Assembly: GCF_002261225.1 (NCBI RefSeq)
Contig: NZ_NEVM01000001.1
Coordinates: 1,426,001-1,490,000, forward strand
Direction of reading: 5' to 3'
Source: Bordetella genomosp. 10
GTDB taxonomy: Bacteria > Pseudomonadota > Gammaproteobacteria > Burkholderiales > Burkholderiaceae_B
Length of the DNA stretch: 64,000 nt
Part shown: piece after piece, positions 1-8,392 of the stretch
How positions within the stretch are numbered: position 1 is the first letter of the stretch
Layout: the number at the start of each line of letters is the position of its first letter
Translations under genes and position numbers: made by a program
Notes under the pieces: generated by a model
Told to the model about the DNA's origin: nothing
The model's input: the letters and a program-made list of their open reading frames with translations, nothing else
The model's database searches: none

Positions 1-753
1 CCCGGTGGTGCCGAAGCGCAGAGGGGCCCCTTTGCGCGGCCGCGCCGCCACGTCGGCGATCATGGGCTGCAGGTCCTCGACCGGCCGGCCGTTGACCAGC
101 CAGCAGTCGGCATGATCCGCGGCGAGCCGGCGGCCCTGCTCGGATTCGCCGCCCGAATAGACGTAGGGGCGCCGCCGGCCATGGCGCGTCGAGCGCAAGG
201 AGAAGTCGCGCAGGCGAAAGGAAGGGCCGTCATGGTCGACCGTATGCCCTTCCATCAGCGCGCGCACGATTTCCATCCATTCGGCGCTATAGGCGTAGCG
301 CTCGTCGTGCGGCGGGAATCCGATGCCGGACAGCTCGAGTTCCGGCTTGTACCAGGCGCTGACGAGGTTGATCGCAAAACGGCCGGCGCTGATGTCCTCG
401 ATGCCCAGGGCCATCTTGGCGAGGACGGCGGGATGATAGAGGCGGGGCTTGACGGCGGCGATGATCTCGATCCGGGAGGTAAGGGCCGCCGCCGCGGCGG
501 CGGCCGTCCACGCCTCCAGCACCTCGGCGTCCTGGCCCGCGGGATTGATGGTGTGCTGGGCGAAGAGGGCGGTGGCGTAGCCGCTGCGCTCGGCGCTCAG
601 CACCACGTCGCGCGCCAGGGCGAACGGTGCGGCGACGGGATCGCGCGCGGGCGTCACCCAGTGGCCGCGGTGCGGCGCCCAGATGCCGTAGCGGATGTCG
701 TCGGGCGGGGATGGGGGGAGACGGGTCACGTTGGCTTGCTCCTGCCGGTTCAT
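1..753 (-). CDS. LLM-class flavin-dependent monooxygenase (SsuD-like), 3' end cut by window edge
   Basis: The reading frame is open for 251 codons from the ATG at 753 to the window edge, so the C-terminus is missing. The N-terminal part reads as a bacterial-luciferase-like (LLM) flavin monooxygenase: 'IRYGIWAPHRGHW' near the start, 'LFAQHTINPAGQDAEVLEAW' in the first third, then 'AINLVSAWYKPEL' and 'RPYVYSGGESEQGRRLA', which resemble the alkanesulfonate monooxygenase SsuD family. Such enzymes use FMNH2 and O2 to release sulfite from sulfonates in the cytoplasm. It lies 35 bp downstream of an SsuB-like ATPase gene and is probably the last known gene of that operon. A GTG eight codons in is an alternative start. 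The substrate cannot be read from the sequence. Confidence 0.85.
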   Translation of the reverse strand, partial: MNRQEQANVTRLPPSPPDDIRYGIWAPHRGHWVTPARDPVAAPFALARDVVLSAERSGYATALFAQHTINPAGQDAEVLEAWTAAAAAAALTSRIEIIAAVKPRLYHPAVLAKMALGIEDISAGRFAINLVSAWYKPELELSGIGFPPHDERYAYSAEWMEIVRALMEGHTVDHDGPSFRLRDFSLRSTRHGRRRPYVYSGGESEQGRRLAADHADCWLVNGRPVEDLQPMIADVAARPRKGAPLRFGTTG

Positions 754-788
754 GTCGCGCCGCCGGCGGCGCGGGGATGGGTCGACCG

Positions 789-1607
789 CTATATCGCGCG
801 GGGGCCGCCGTTCGCGCCCAGGCCCAGTTCGCCGAGCAGACGCTCGCGCAGGGCCTGCAGCGCCGGATCGGTGCGATTGCGGGGGCGAGCCATGGCGATG
901 TCGTGGCGGGACGCGATGCGCCCCTGGTCCAGCACGAGCACGCGATCGGCGAGCAGCAAGGCTTCCTCGACATCGTGCGTCACCAACAGGGCCGCCATGC
1001 CATGGTCCGCCCATAGCCGGGCGACCAGCGCCTGCATCTGCATGCGGGTGAGCGCGTCCAGCGCCCCGAAAGGTTCGTCCAGCAGCAGGAGGCGCGGACG
1101 CCGCAGCAATGCGCGGCAGAGGGCGCAGCGCTGCGCCTGGCCGCCCGACAATGCGGCGGGATAGGCGTCCAGGCGATCCTCGAGCCCGACCTCGCGCAGC
1201 AAGGCCGCGGCCAGGGCGCGCCGCGTCGCGCGGGACGCGCCATGCCCCAGCGTGACGTTCTCCCAGACGCGCCGCCACGGGACCAGGCGCGCATCCTGGA
1301 ATACGTAGCCGGTATGGGCGTCGGCTTCGATCTGTCCTTGCGCGCCGTTGTCCAGGCCGCTGAGCACGCGCAGCAGCGTGGACTTTCCGGAACCGCTCTT
1401 GCCGATGAGCGCAAGGAATTCGCCTTCATGGATGTCGAGATCCAGCGCATGCAGGACGTCGTGCCGTCCGAACCGCCGGCTGACGCCGCGCAGCCGCGCC
1501 ACGGGCATGCCTGGCGCGGCGGTCGCGGCGGTCGCGGCTTCTTTCGGCGGACGCGGCGCGGGCGCCGCCGGAGCGCCGTAGTGGCCGGCGCGGGCGACGG
1601 CGCTCAT
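789..1607 (-). CDS. ABC transporter ATP-binding protein, SsuB/TauB-like
   Basis: This 272-aa ATPase should energise import of an aliphatic sulfonate or related anion together with the permease and binding protein upstream. Walker A GKSGSGKST lies at residues 69-77, the signature LSGGQ at 153-157 and Walker B LLLLDEP at 173-179, followed by GALDALTR. The Q-loop region 'YVFQDARLVPWRRVWENV' is typical of SsuB/TauB/NrtD ATPases. The first ~35 residues are an Ala/Pro-rich extension. The ATG at 1607 overlaps the permease stop (ATGA), which decides the start and implies translational coupling. The exact substrate is inferred from context only. Confidence 0.9.
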   Translation of the reverse strand: MSAVARAGHYGAPAAPAPRPPKEAATAATAAPGMPVARLRGVSRRFGRHDVLHALDLDIHEGEFLALIGKSGSGKSTLLRVLSGLDNGAQGQIEADAHTGYVFQDARLVPWRRVWENVTLGHGASRATRRALAAALLREVGLEDRLDAYPAALSGGQAQRCALCRALLRRPRLLLLDEPFGALDALTRMQMQALVARLWADHGMAALLVTHDVEEALLLADRVLVLDQGRIASRHDIAMARPRNRTDPALQALRERLLGELGLGANGGPRAI

Positions 1608-2353
1608 GCTCCGGCCTGCCATGCGGCGCCTCGCTTTTCCAGGTAGCGCACGAACAGGTCGGCCAGCAGGCCGACCGCGGCGTAGATCGCCAGGCAAGCC
1701 ATGATGACATCGGTTTGTCCGAAGGTGCGCGCCTGCATGGTGAGAAAGCCGATGCCGGCGTCGGCATTGACCTGCTCGGCGACGATGAGGCTGATCCAGG
1801 CGGCGCCCAGCGATAGCCGCAGGCCGACCAGGATGCCGGGCATGGCGCCGGGGAGCACGATCTCGCGGATGAGCTGGGCGCGCGTGAGCGATTGGATGCG
1901 CGCCAGTTCCAGCAGGCGGGGATCGATGCCGCGTATGGCCTTGAAGGTGTTGAGGTACAGCGGAAAGAAACTGCCCAGGGCGACCAGCGCCACCTTGGCT
2001 TCCTCGCCGATGCCGAACCAGATGAGGAACAGGGGCACCAGGGCCAGGTGCGGGAGCGTGCGTATCATCTGGAAGGTGGCGTCGAGCAGGGTCTCCGCGC
2101 CGCGCATCAGGCCCACCGCCACTCCCAGCAGCAGCCCCAGGCCGCCGCCCGCCAGCAGGCCGGCGGCCGCGCGGGCCAGCGAGATGCCCAGGGAGGGCAG
2201 CAGGACGCGGTCGTGCTGCATCCGGCCGAATGCCTCCAGGGTCTGCCAGGGCGTGCTCAGGCGCGTTGGATCGGTCCCGTCCAGGCCGCCCGCGAACTGC
2301 CATGCCGCGACGAGCAGCAAGGGCACGGCGTAGCGTAGAAGGCGTCGGTTCAT
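1604..2353 (-). CDS. ABC transporter permease, SsuC/TauC-like
   Basis: This 249-aa inner-membrane permease has about six hydrophobic segments. It carries the BPD-transport signature 'ELARIQSLTRAQLIREIVLPGAMPGILVGLR', of which 'LTRAQLIREIVLPGAMPGI' is the EAA-like loop that contacts the ATPase. 'LPHLALVPLFLIWFGIGEE' is characteristic of the SsuC/TauC/NrtB branch. The ATG at 2353 overlaps the binding-protein stop, and its own stop overlaps the ATPase start. All three transporter genes are therefore one translationally coupled unit. Confidence 0.92.
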   Translation of the reverse strand: MNRRLLRYAVPLLLVAAWQFAGGLDGTDPTRLSTPWQTLEAFGRMQHDRVLLPSLGISLARAAAGLLAGGGLGLLLGVAVGLMRGAETLLDATFQMIRTLPHLALVPLFLIWFGIGEEAKVALVALGSFFPLYLNTFKAIRGIDPRLLELARIQSLTRAQLIREIVLPGAMPGILVGLRLSLGAAWISLIVAEQVNADAGIGFLTMQARTFGQTDVIMACLAIYAAVGLLADLFVRYLEKRGAAWQAGA

Positions 2354-3306
2354 GGCGCGGCGAGATTGCGATCGAAGCTGCCGTCGAATTCCTCGCGCGT
2401 GTCGATGCGGCCGGGAATCAGCTTCTGCCCGGCAAAGGCGTCGGCGATGCGTTGCGTGTAGGCCGCCAGCTTGCCGTCGCCGACCGGCACCAGGTTCGGC
2501 ACCATGACGTTCGACGCGGCCCGCACGATGCCGGGTGGCAGGCCGTACTTCGGCGCCAGCCAGTCCGCGCGCGCGTCGAGGTTCTGCTGTATCCATCCGA
2601 GGTGGGTATCCAGCGCCTTGACGAAGGCATCCAGCGCCGGCCGCTTTTCTCCGGCGATGGTGCGCGTGGTGGCCAGGTAGTAGAGCGAGCTGTTGACCAG
2701 GCCCTTGCCGTCCGCGAGCACGCGGCCGCCCTGCGCCTCGATGATCTGTATGGTGGGCGCCGTGGTGATGGCGGCATCGATCCTGCCGTTCGCCAGGGCG
2801 GCGATGGCGTCCGCCGGGCCGAGCAGGACCGGCTGTATGTCCGATTGCTTCAGGCCCGCGCTGGCGAGGACCTGGATCAGCAGCCAATGGCTGTTGGTGC
2901 CTTGCACGAAGGCGATCTTCTTGCCCTTGAGGTCCGCCACGGTCTCGATGGGCGCATCCTTGCGCACCAGGATGGCCGTGGCCGCCGTCTGCGGCGCGGT
3001 GGCGGCGATGACGCGGACAGGACGCCTGCCGCTTTGCGCGAAGATGGGCTGCACCTCGCCGGTTTCACCGATATCGACGGCGCCCGCATTGACGGCCTCC
3101 AGGGCGTCGTTGCCTGTCTCCAGCGGCACCAGTTCGAGCTTGACCCCGGGGATCTCGACCTTGGCGAGGGGAAAGTCCGCGATATAGCCCTGGGTGCGCA
3201 AATAGCCGATGCGCAAGACGACGTCGGCGGCCGAGGCGGAGGCGGAGAGCGAGACCAGCAGCGCGGCGGCGGCCGCGCGGAGCGAGGGGGAAAGGAAGAG
3301 GCGCAT
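2350..3306 (-). CDS. ABC transporter periplasmic sulfonate/nitrate-type substrate-binding protein (SsuA-like)
   Basis: This 318-aa exported protein has a Sec signal peptide (MRLFLSPSLRAAAAALLVSL, predicted cut after ASASA near residue 26). The mature start 'DVVLRIGYLRTQGY' is followed by an NMT1/SsuA-type fold with 'AVNAGAVDIGETGEVQPIF' and 'GKKIAFVQGTNSHWLL'. The last motif resembles SsuA 'GKKIAVPKGSSAH'. It should deliver a sulfonate-like anion to the adjacent permease. The start at 3306 was chosen over upstream in-frame ATGs because it gives a clean signal peptide. It lies 14 bp after the rhodanese stop. Confidence 0.9.
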   Translation of the reverse strand: MRLFLSPSLRAAAAALLVSLSASASAADVVLRIGYLRTQGYIADFPLAKVEIPGVKLELVPLETGNDALEAVNAGAVDIGETGEVQPIFAQSGRRPVRVIAATAPQTAATAILVRKDAPIETVADLKGKKIAFVQGTNSHWLLIQVLASAGLKQSDIQPVLLGPADAIAALANGRIDAAITTAPTIQIIEAQGGRVLADGKGLVNSSLYYLATTRTIAGEKRPALDAFVKALDTHLGWIQQNLDARADWLAPKYGLPPGIVRAASNVMVPNLVPVGDGKLAAYTQRIADAFAGQKLIPGRIDTREEFDGSFDRNLAAP

Positions 3307-3320
3307 GGTGGGCGTGGCGG

Positions 3321-4169
3321 TCAAGGAGGCGGGGAGGGACGGTGATGAGCGATGGGCGATCCGACGCTGCTGCCCCATTCGGTCCAGGATCCGTCGTACA
3401 GGCGAACGTCCGCATAGCCCAGGCGTTCCTGCAGGACGAAAACCAGCAGGCTGGCGCGGTGGGAGAGCCGGCAATAGGCGATGACGGGCAGATCCGCGCG
3501 CAGCCCCGCGGCATCGGCGCGCGCGTGCAACTCGTCGTCGGGCCGCAATTGCCCATGCGCATCCAGGAAATCCAGGTAGTGCAGATGGCGGGCGCCCGGG
3601 ATATGGCCGGCGCGTTCGGCGCCATGGTCGTGGCCGCCGGGCGGGCTGACCCGCCAGCCGTCATACTCCTCGCGCGAGCGGGCATCGACGATCTGGACGT
3701 CGCGGCGTCCGAGCGCGGCCAGCACCTCCTGGCGCAGCGCTCGCCGGGGCGCGGGCCCCTCGTCGATCGGCGGCGGGGCAAGGTGCGGGGCCGGCGCCGG
3801 CAGCGCCGCAGCCAGTTGCTCCGGCCGTTCCAGGACGAAAACCGGACGCAGTCCGGCATGGCGCAGCGCCCAGCGCGCGTAGAAGCCATACTGGCGATGC
3901 TCGCCGTAGAGAACGGTCGGCCGGCCCGGATCCAGTCCGAGACGGCGCAGGCGCTCGCCCAGCAACCGGGCGTCGGCGAAGTCGCGCACGTCGGGCAGCC
4001 ATAGCAAGTCCTTCCAGAAGACGGGGACGGCGCCGGCGGCTGCCGGCGCGGCGGTCGATGGCTGGGCGCGGATCTCGACCAGGTTCAGGGCGGTGCGCGC
4101 CGCCAGCGCGCGCAGCGTCTCCGCGTTCAGCGTGCCTTCGCGCAGCGTGGATTCGAGGACGGATGTCAT
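3321..4169 (-). CDS. rhodanese-family sulfurtransferase, two domains
   Basis: This 282-aa protein has a tandem rhodanese layout. The N-terminal domain (~1-130) includes 'LLGERLRRLGLDPGRPTVLY'. The C-terminal domain (~150-265) carries 'VQIVDARSREEYDGW' and the active-site loop CRLSHR with the catalytic Cys at 233. No signal peptide is seen, so it is probably cytoplasmic. Rhodaneses move sulfane sulfur from thiosulfate or similar donors to thiophilic acceptors. Placement between a TauD-like dioxygenase (ATGA overlap) and an SsuA-like binding protein suggests handling of sulfur released from the imported compound. That role is an inference. Confidence 0.87.
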   Translation of the reverse strand: MTSVLESTLREGTLNAETLRALAARTALNLVEIRAQPSTAAPAAAGAVPVFWKDLLWLPDVRDFADARLLGERLRRLGLDPGRPTVLYGEHRQYGFYARWALRHAGLRPVFVLERPEQLAAALPAPAPHLAPPPIDEGPAPRRALRQEVLAALGRRDVQIVDARSREEYDGWRVSPPGGHDHGAERAGHIPGARHLHYLDFLDAHGQLRPDDELHARADAAGLRADLPVIAYCRLSHRASLLVFVLQERLGYADVRLYDGSWTEWGSSVGSPIAHHRPSPPP

Positions 4170-5140
4170 GCGTGTGCGTGGTTGTGGGAAAGCGTGGCGG
4201 CGGGTTCGTAGCGAGAGAGCGCATCGCCCTCGACGACGACGCGGCGGAGCATCCGCCGGGCGGCCGGATCGAAGGGATCGCGCTTGTGAAGCACGCTGCG
4301 GTTGTCCCAGATGACGATGTCGCCCTGCTTCCAGTGGTGGGTCCAGACGTAATCGGGTCGGGTGGCGTGCGCCCACAGCCGGTCCAGCAGGCGTTCCGAC
4401 TCGGCCAGGGAAAGGCCGGGAACATAGGCGTACAGCCGGCGTCCCAGGAAAAGCGCGGGACGGCCGGTTTCCGGATGGCGGGTGACCAAGGGCTGCGCCC
4501 GCCCCGGCGAACGCCGCACATCGGTCACCGGCGCATGGCCGGCGCGGGGATGGCCGGCCGAGTCCATCACTTCGTCCTGCTTGATGGAGAGCGCGGCGAG
4601 CGCGGCCAGTTCCGCCTCGGGCAGGCCGGCCGCGGCCAGTTCCATGTTCGCGAACGAGGTGCTGCCCTGGCCCGGGGGAATTTCCGCGCCATACACGAGG
4701 GTGGCGCTGGGCGGCCGCTCGAACTGGCACATGTCGCTGTGCCAGGTCAGTTCGCCGCTGCCCAGGCCGCCCAACGCCCGGCCGTCCCGGACGATATTGG
4801 AGACGATCGTGATCTCGGGATAGCGCAGGTCTCGCGGCGCTTGCGCCAGGCCCGGGAGATGGCCGGGCAGGTCGGCCCGCGCGAGGGGATTGGGCAGCGG
4901 ATTGGTGATCTTCAGCGTCCCCAATCGGCGTCCCAGGACGATCTGCGCGGCATCGTCCAGATGCTGGCCCGGGATGCTCAGGACCTGGTACTTGAGCCAG
5001 GCCCTGCGCAGGTCGGCCGTGGCGGCGGCATCCAGGGCGCGCACGTCGTCGATATGCGCCGCGGCGCCGAAAGCCGCAGGGCCGGGCACGACGTCGAAGA
5101 GCGTGAATTCCGGATCGCGGCGATGGGTCGATTGAAGCAT
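4166..5140 (-). CDS. TauD/TfdA-family Fe(II)/2-oxoglutarate-dependent dioxygenase
   Basis: This 324-aa enzyme retains the iron triad: His134 and Asp136 in 'LTWHSDMCQF' and His285 in 'NRSVLHKRDP'. Arg296, eleven residues further on, is placed to bind 2-oxoglutarate. Family members hydroxylate the carbon next to a sulfonate, sulfate ester or aryloxy group; TauD releases sulfite from taurine. The length fits TauD/TfdA/AtsK (about 280-320). The ATG at 5140 lies 7 bp downstream of the Bug gene, and the stop overlaps the rhodanese start. The operon context favours an organosulfur substrate, but the sequence does not identify it. Confidence 0.88.
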   Translation of the reverse strand: MLQSTHRRDPEFTLFDVVPGPAAFGAAAHIDDVRALDAAATADLRRAWLKYQVLSIPGQHLDDAAQIVLGRRLGTLKITNPLPNPLARADLPGHLPGLAQAPRDLRYPEITIVSNIVRDGRALGGLGSGELTWHSDMCQFERPPSATLVYGAEIPPGQGSTSFANMELAAAGLPEAELAALAALSIKQDEVMDSAGHPRAGHAPVTDVRRSPGRAQPLVTRHPETGRPALFLGRRLYAYVPGLSLAESERLLDRLWAHATRPDYVWTHHWKQGDIVIWDNRSVLHKRDPFDPAARRMLRRVVVEGDALSRYEPAATLSHNHAHA

Positions 5141-5147
5141 GTTCGGG

Positions 5148-6146
5148 TTACTCCGGTTGCAGGCCGATTTGCAGGGCCACCTCGCGCCACCGCCCGGCGT
5201 CTTGCCTGATCGTGGCTGCGAATGCCTGCGGCGTGCTGCCCAGCGGTCGCAGGTTGACGCTGGCCAGATAGTCCCTGAAGGCCGGTTCGGCAAGGATGGC
5301 GTTGATTTCGCGGTTCAGCCTGGCGATGACGGGGCGCGGCGTGCCGGCGGGCGCGAACACGCCGGACCAGCCGTCCAGGTCCACGCCTTCGAAACCGGCC
5401 TCGGCAAGCGTGGGCACCTGGGTCAGGTCCTTGCGCCAACGTTGCGGCGAGGTCACCGCGATGGGGCGCAGTCTTTCGCCGAGCACCAATGGCAGGCCGA
5501 AGGAAGCGGGTACGAGCATGACGTCGACCTGTCCCGCCAACAGCGCGTTCACGGCCGGGCCGCCGCCGTTGTAGGGAACATGGGTGCCCGGGATGCCGGC
5601 TTTCTTGAACAGCGACGCGATGGACAGGTGCATGTCGCCCCCTTGTCCGCTGGAGGCGTAGTTGACGCCGCCAGGCTTGCGCAGGGCGTACGCCTTCAGT
5701 TCGGCGAGCGTATGCACGGGCAGGGAGGGCGGCACTGCCAGGATGGAGGTGGATGCGCTGACCGTGGATACGGGCGCGAAATCCCGTTCGATGTCGTAGG
5801 GCAGGTGCGCGTAGACGGCGGGCCCCGTGGCGAATGCGGCCAGGGTCAGCAGCAAGGTATAGCCGTCGGCCGGCGCGTGCGCGACCACGGCGGTGCCCAG
5901 CGTCGTGCCGGCGCCCGGCCTCGGGTCGATGATGACGGGTTGTCCCAGCCGTTCCGACAGGCGTTGCGCCAGCGGGCGGCCGACGACGGTCAGGCCGCCG
6001 CCGGGCGCATAGGGAATGACCAGGCGTATCGGCCGGTCAGGGTATGGGCTGGCGGTGTCCGCGGCACGCGCGGCGGGCAGCAGCAACAGGGCCGCCATCG
6101 CCGCGGCAAAGCGGCGCCGCGAGAACGGAGGGGTGGGGTCGCCCAT
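5148..6146 (-). CDS. Bug-family (tripartite tricarboxylate transporter) periplasmic binding protein
   Basis: This 332-aa exported binding protein has an N-terminal signal with 'SRRRFAAAMAALLLLPAARA', possibly Tat-compatible. The Bug signatures follow: 'YPDRPIRLVIPYAPGGG' at the mature start, 'VIIDPRPGAGTTLG', 'HVPYNGGGPAVNALLAGQVD' and 'GVFAPAGTPRPVI'. Bug proteins bind carboxylates and related small anions or amides. No TctA/TctB membrane partners are in the window, so this is an orphan binding protein, as is common in Bordetella. It is the first gene of the minus-strand organosulfur operon, which makes it a candidate substrate sensor or scavenger for that pathway. Confidence 0.9.
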   Translation of the reverse strand: MGDPTPPFSRRRFAAAMAALLLLPAARAADTASPYPDRPIRLVIPYAPGGGLTVVGRPLAQRLSERLGQPVIIDPRPGAGTTLGTAVVAHAPADGYTLLLTLAAFATGPAVYAHLPYDIERDFAPVSTVSASTSILAVPPSLPVHTLAELKAYALRKPGGVNYASSGQGGDMHLSIASLFKKAGIPGTHVPYNGGGPAVNALLAGQVDVMLVPASFGLPLVLGERLRPIAVTSPQRWRKDLTQVPTLAEAGFEGVDLDGWSGVFAPAGTPRPVIARLNREINAILAEPAFRDYLASVNLRPLGSTPQAFAATIRQDAGRWREVALQIGLQPE

Positions 6147-6360
6147 GGCGGCATGGCCTCATCGGAGGGACAGTGAAGCCATTCATCCTAGTGGCCTCGC
6201 GCGGCGGCACGAACGACGGATTTATTGTTTGTATAGACTCAAACACAAAGAAAGCGATGCCTTCGAGCAGGCGCATCCTATCCACGGCATCGCGGCAATA
6301 AGCCGGCTTGGCCGCAATACAATCCATTGCTTCCCCCGAAACCGGAAACCGGACTCCTCG
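6147..6360. promoter_or_regulatory. divergent intergenic region between the two organosulfur operons
   Basis: This 214-bp gap separates the minus-strand Bug operon from the plus-strand flavoprotein operon and must hold both promoters. It has an AT-richer patch around 6218-6255 (ATTTATTGTTTGTATAGACT), the only such stretch nearby, where promoter elements or an operator are likely. No regulator gene is adjacent and no clear consensus -35/-10 pair could be assigned. Confidence 0.4.
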
Positions 6361-7581
6361 ATGGCGCGCCCGCCCAGAAATACCGAAGCCTTCGTTCCCC
6401 CCGCCATGCAGGCGGCTGCGCCGCAAGCCCACGAAGGCGCGGCGCGCCCTGGAATCCCGCCGCATACGTCGGCCTCGCCGCCATGGCGGCAGGCGGATGT
6501 CTTGCCGGCCGGGCTGTCGGCCTGGCTGGACGCGCACGCGGACGCGCTGGACAGCGGCGCGCAGGATCCCGCCACGCTCTTGCCCGCGCTGGCCGACGCC
6601 GGCCTGTTCCGGTGGGGCGTCCCCGCCGCGTACGGCGGCATCCCCGATACGGACGCCGGTCATGCCATCGAGGCGATCGCGGCGGTGGGCAGCCTTTCGA
6701 TGGCGGCGGCGTTCGTGGGCTGGAGCCAGCGCTCCTTCATCGAGTTCCTGCTGCATACGCCCAACCGCGCGCTTGCCGGGCGATGGCTGCCGGAACTGGT
6801 GCGGGGGCGCATGGCGGGCGCCACCGCGCTGTCCAATGCGATGAAGTACTTGTCCGGCATCGAATCGCTGCAGATCTCGGCGCGCGAGGACGGCGCGGCG
6901 TGGCGCCTGGACGGCGTCATGCCCTGGGTGACGAACCTGCGGCCGCAGGGTTTCCTGGTCGCGGCCGCCGTCGCGCGGCCGGACGGGCAGGCCGCCGTCG
7001 TGGCGCTGCCCCATGACGCGCCGGGCCTCGCGCGCGGCGCCGACCTGGAACTCATGGGCCTGCGCTCGACCAATACCGCGGCCATTACCGTGGCCCACAC
7101 GCCCGCCGGCGAGGCGTCCTTGCTGCATGCCGACGCACGCGCGTACCTGCCGGCCTTGCGGCCGGTGTTCGTGGGCTTGCAGTGCGCCTTGTCCATCGGG
7201 CTCGCGCGGCGTGGCGTGGAGGAAGCGCGGTCCGCATGCCCGGGCGGCGCGGCCGGCGCCATCCTGGCGGCGTCCGTCGACGCGCTGTCGCGTCGCGTGG
7301 AGGCGGCCAGCGCCGCCTTGATCGCGGGGGTGCGCGCGGGCGCGCTGGCGTCCCGGCCATTGGATCTTTTCGAATTGCGCATCGAGCTGGCGGAAAGCGC
7401 GGGCGCGGCGGTGCAACTGGAGTTGCAGGCCTGTGGCGGGGCGGCCTATCTGACCGGGCGCCGCCCGGGCTTCGCCCGCCGTTGGCGGGAAGCGGCCTTT
7501 GTCCCCATCGTGACGCCCAGCCTGCTGCAACTGAGAACCGAGATAGCCCGCAAGCGCGGCGACGGGGGCGCAGACCGATGA
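6361..7581 (+). CDS. acyl-CoA-dehydrogenase-family flavoprotein, possibly an SfnB/DszC-like monooxygenase
   Basis: This 406-aa protein has the acyl-CoA dehydrogenase fold. An N-terminal helical domain (~50-160) includes 'LPALADAGLFRWGVPAAYGG', then a beta domain with 'GATALSNAMKYLSGIESLQI' and 'DGVMPWVTNL', then a C-terminal four-helix region. In sulfur clusters such proteins are usually FMNH2-dependent monooxygenases (DszC, SfnB type) or desulfurisation helpers, not beta-oxidation enzymes. It is first in an operon with an ABC transporter, and its TGA overlaps the ATPase start. About the first 45 residues are low-complexity and the ATG at 6361 is the best available start. The catalytic chemistry is inferred. 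Confidence 0.75.
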   Translation: MARPPRNTEAFVPPAMQAAAPQAHEGAARPGIPPHTSASPPWRQADVLPAGLSAWLDAHADALDSGAQDPATLLPALADAGLFRWGVPAAYGGIPDTDAGHAIEAIAAVGSLSMAAAFVGWSQRSFIEFLLHTPNRALAGRWLPELVRGRMAGATALSNAMKYLSGIESLQISAREDGAAWRLDGVMPWVTNLRPQGFLVAAAVARPDGQAAVVALPHDAPGLARGADLELMGLRSTNTAAITVAHTPAGEASLLHADARAYLPALRPVFVGLQCALSIGLARRGVEEARSACPGGAAGAILAASVDALSRRVEAASAALIAGVRAGALASRPLDLFELRIELAESAGAAVQLELQACGGAAYLTGRRPGFARRWREAAFVPIVTPSLLQLRTEIARKRGDGGADR

Positions 7582-8381
7582 TCGCCGGCGCACCTGTCAT
7601 CCTGCGCGCCCGCCGCGTCAGCGTGGCGTACGACGCGCTCGGCAAGCGTCTCCTGGACGGCATCGATCTCGATCTCGCGGCGGGCGAGATCGTGGCGGTG
7701 CTGGGCGCCAGCGGGGTCGGGAAGTCCAGCCTGCTGCGCGCCTTGGCGGGCTTGCAGCCCTTGGCCGGCGGCGAGATCGAGATGGCCGGCCAGCCCTTGG
7801 AGGGCGTGCATCCGGCGGTGGCCGTGGCGTTCCAGGATCCGGCCTTGTTGCCGTGGCTGAGCTTGGAACGGAACGTGGCCTACGGACTGAATTTCCGGCG
7901 CCAGCCGGCGGTGGATGCTGCCGTCCGGCGCGCGCGGGTGGACCGCGCCATCGAGGAAGTCGGCTTGTCGACGGCGCGCCATCTGCGTCCCGCGCAGTTG
8001 TCCGGCGGCATGGCGCAGCGCGCGGCGCTGGCGCGCTGCCTGGCGCGCCAGCCGCGGGTGCTGCTGCTGGACGAACCCTTCGGCGCCCTGGATGAAGTGA
8101 CCCGCGCGGGCATGCAGCAGCTCCTGCTCAAGGTCGTGGCGGACTTCGGCACCGCCACCCTGTTGATCACGCACGATATCGACGAGGCCCTGGCCGTTGC
8201 CGACCGGGTGCTGCTGCTGGGCGGCGCGCCGGGCCGGATCGCCGCGTCGTGGCGTATCGACGCGGCCCATCCGCGTGAAGACGGGATGGGCGCATTGCGC
8301 GCCGAAATCTATGACCGCCTGCACGAATCCATCCGGCTGGCGGCGGCTTCCCCCTGCCATTCCAGACAACAGACTGCATAG
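7578..8381 (+). CDS. ABC transporter ATP-binding protein, nitrate/sulfonate/taurine family
   Basis: This 267-aa ATPase has Walker A GASGVGKSS at residues 43-51, signature LSGGM at 141-145 and Walker B VLLLDEP at 161-167, followed by FGALDEVTR. The Q-loop 'VAFQDPALLPWLSLERNVAYG' is typical of the TauB/SsuB/NrtD group. The ATG overlaps the upstream flavoprotein stop (ATGA). It powers the second anion importer of this region with the binding protein and permease that follow. Confidence 0.9.
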   Translation: MIAGAPVILRARRVSVAYDALGKRLLDGIDLDLAAGEIVAVLGASGVGKSSLLRALAGLQPLAGGEIEMAGQPLEGVHPAVAVAFQDPALLPWLSLERNVAYGLNFRRQPAVDAAVRRARVDRAIEEVGLSTARHLRPAQLSGGMAQRAALARCLARQPRVLLLDEPFGALDEVTRAGMQQLLLKVVADFGTATLLITHDIDEALAVADRVLLLGGAPGRIAASWRIDAAHPREDGMGALRAEIYDRLHESIRLAAASPCHSRQQTA

Positions 8382-8392
8382 GAAAGACGGCG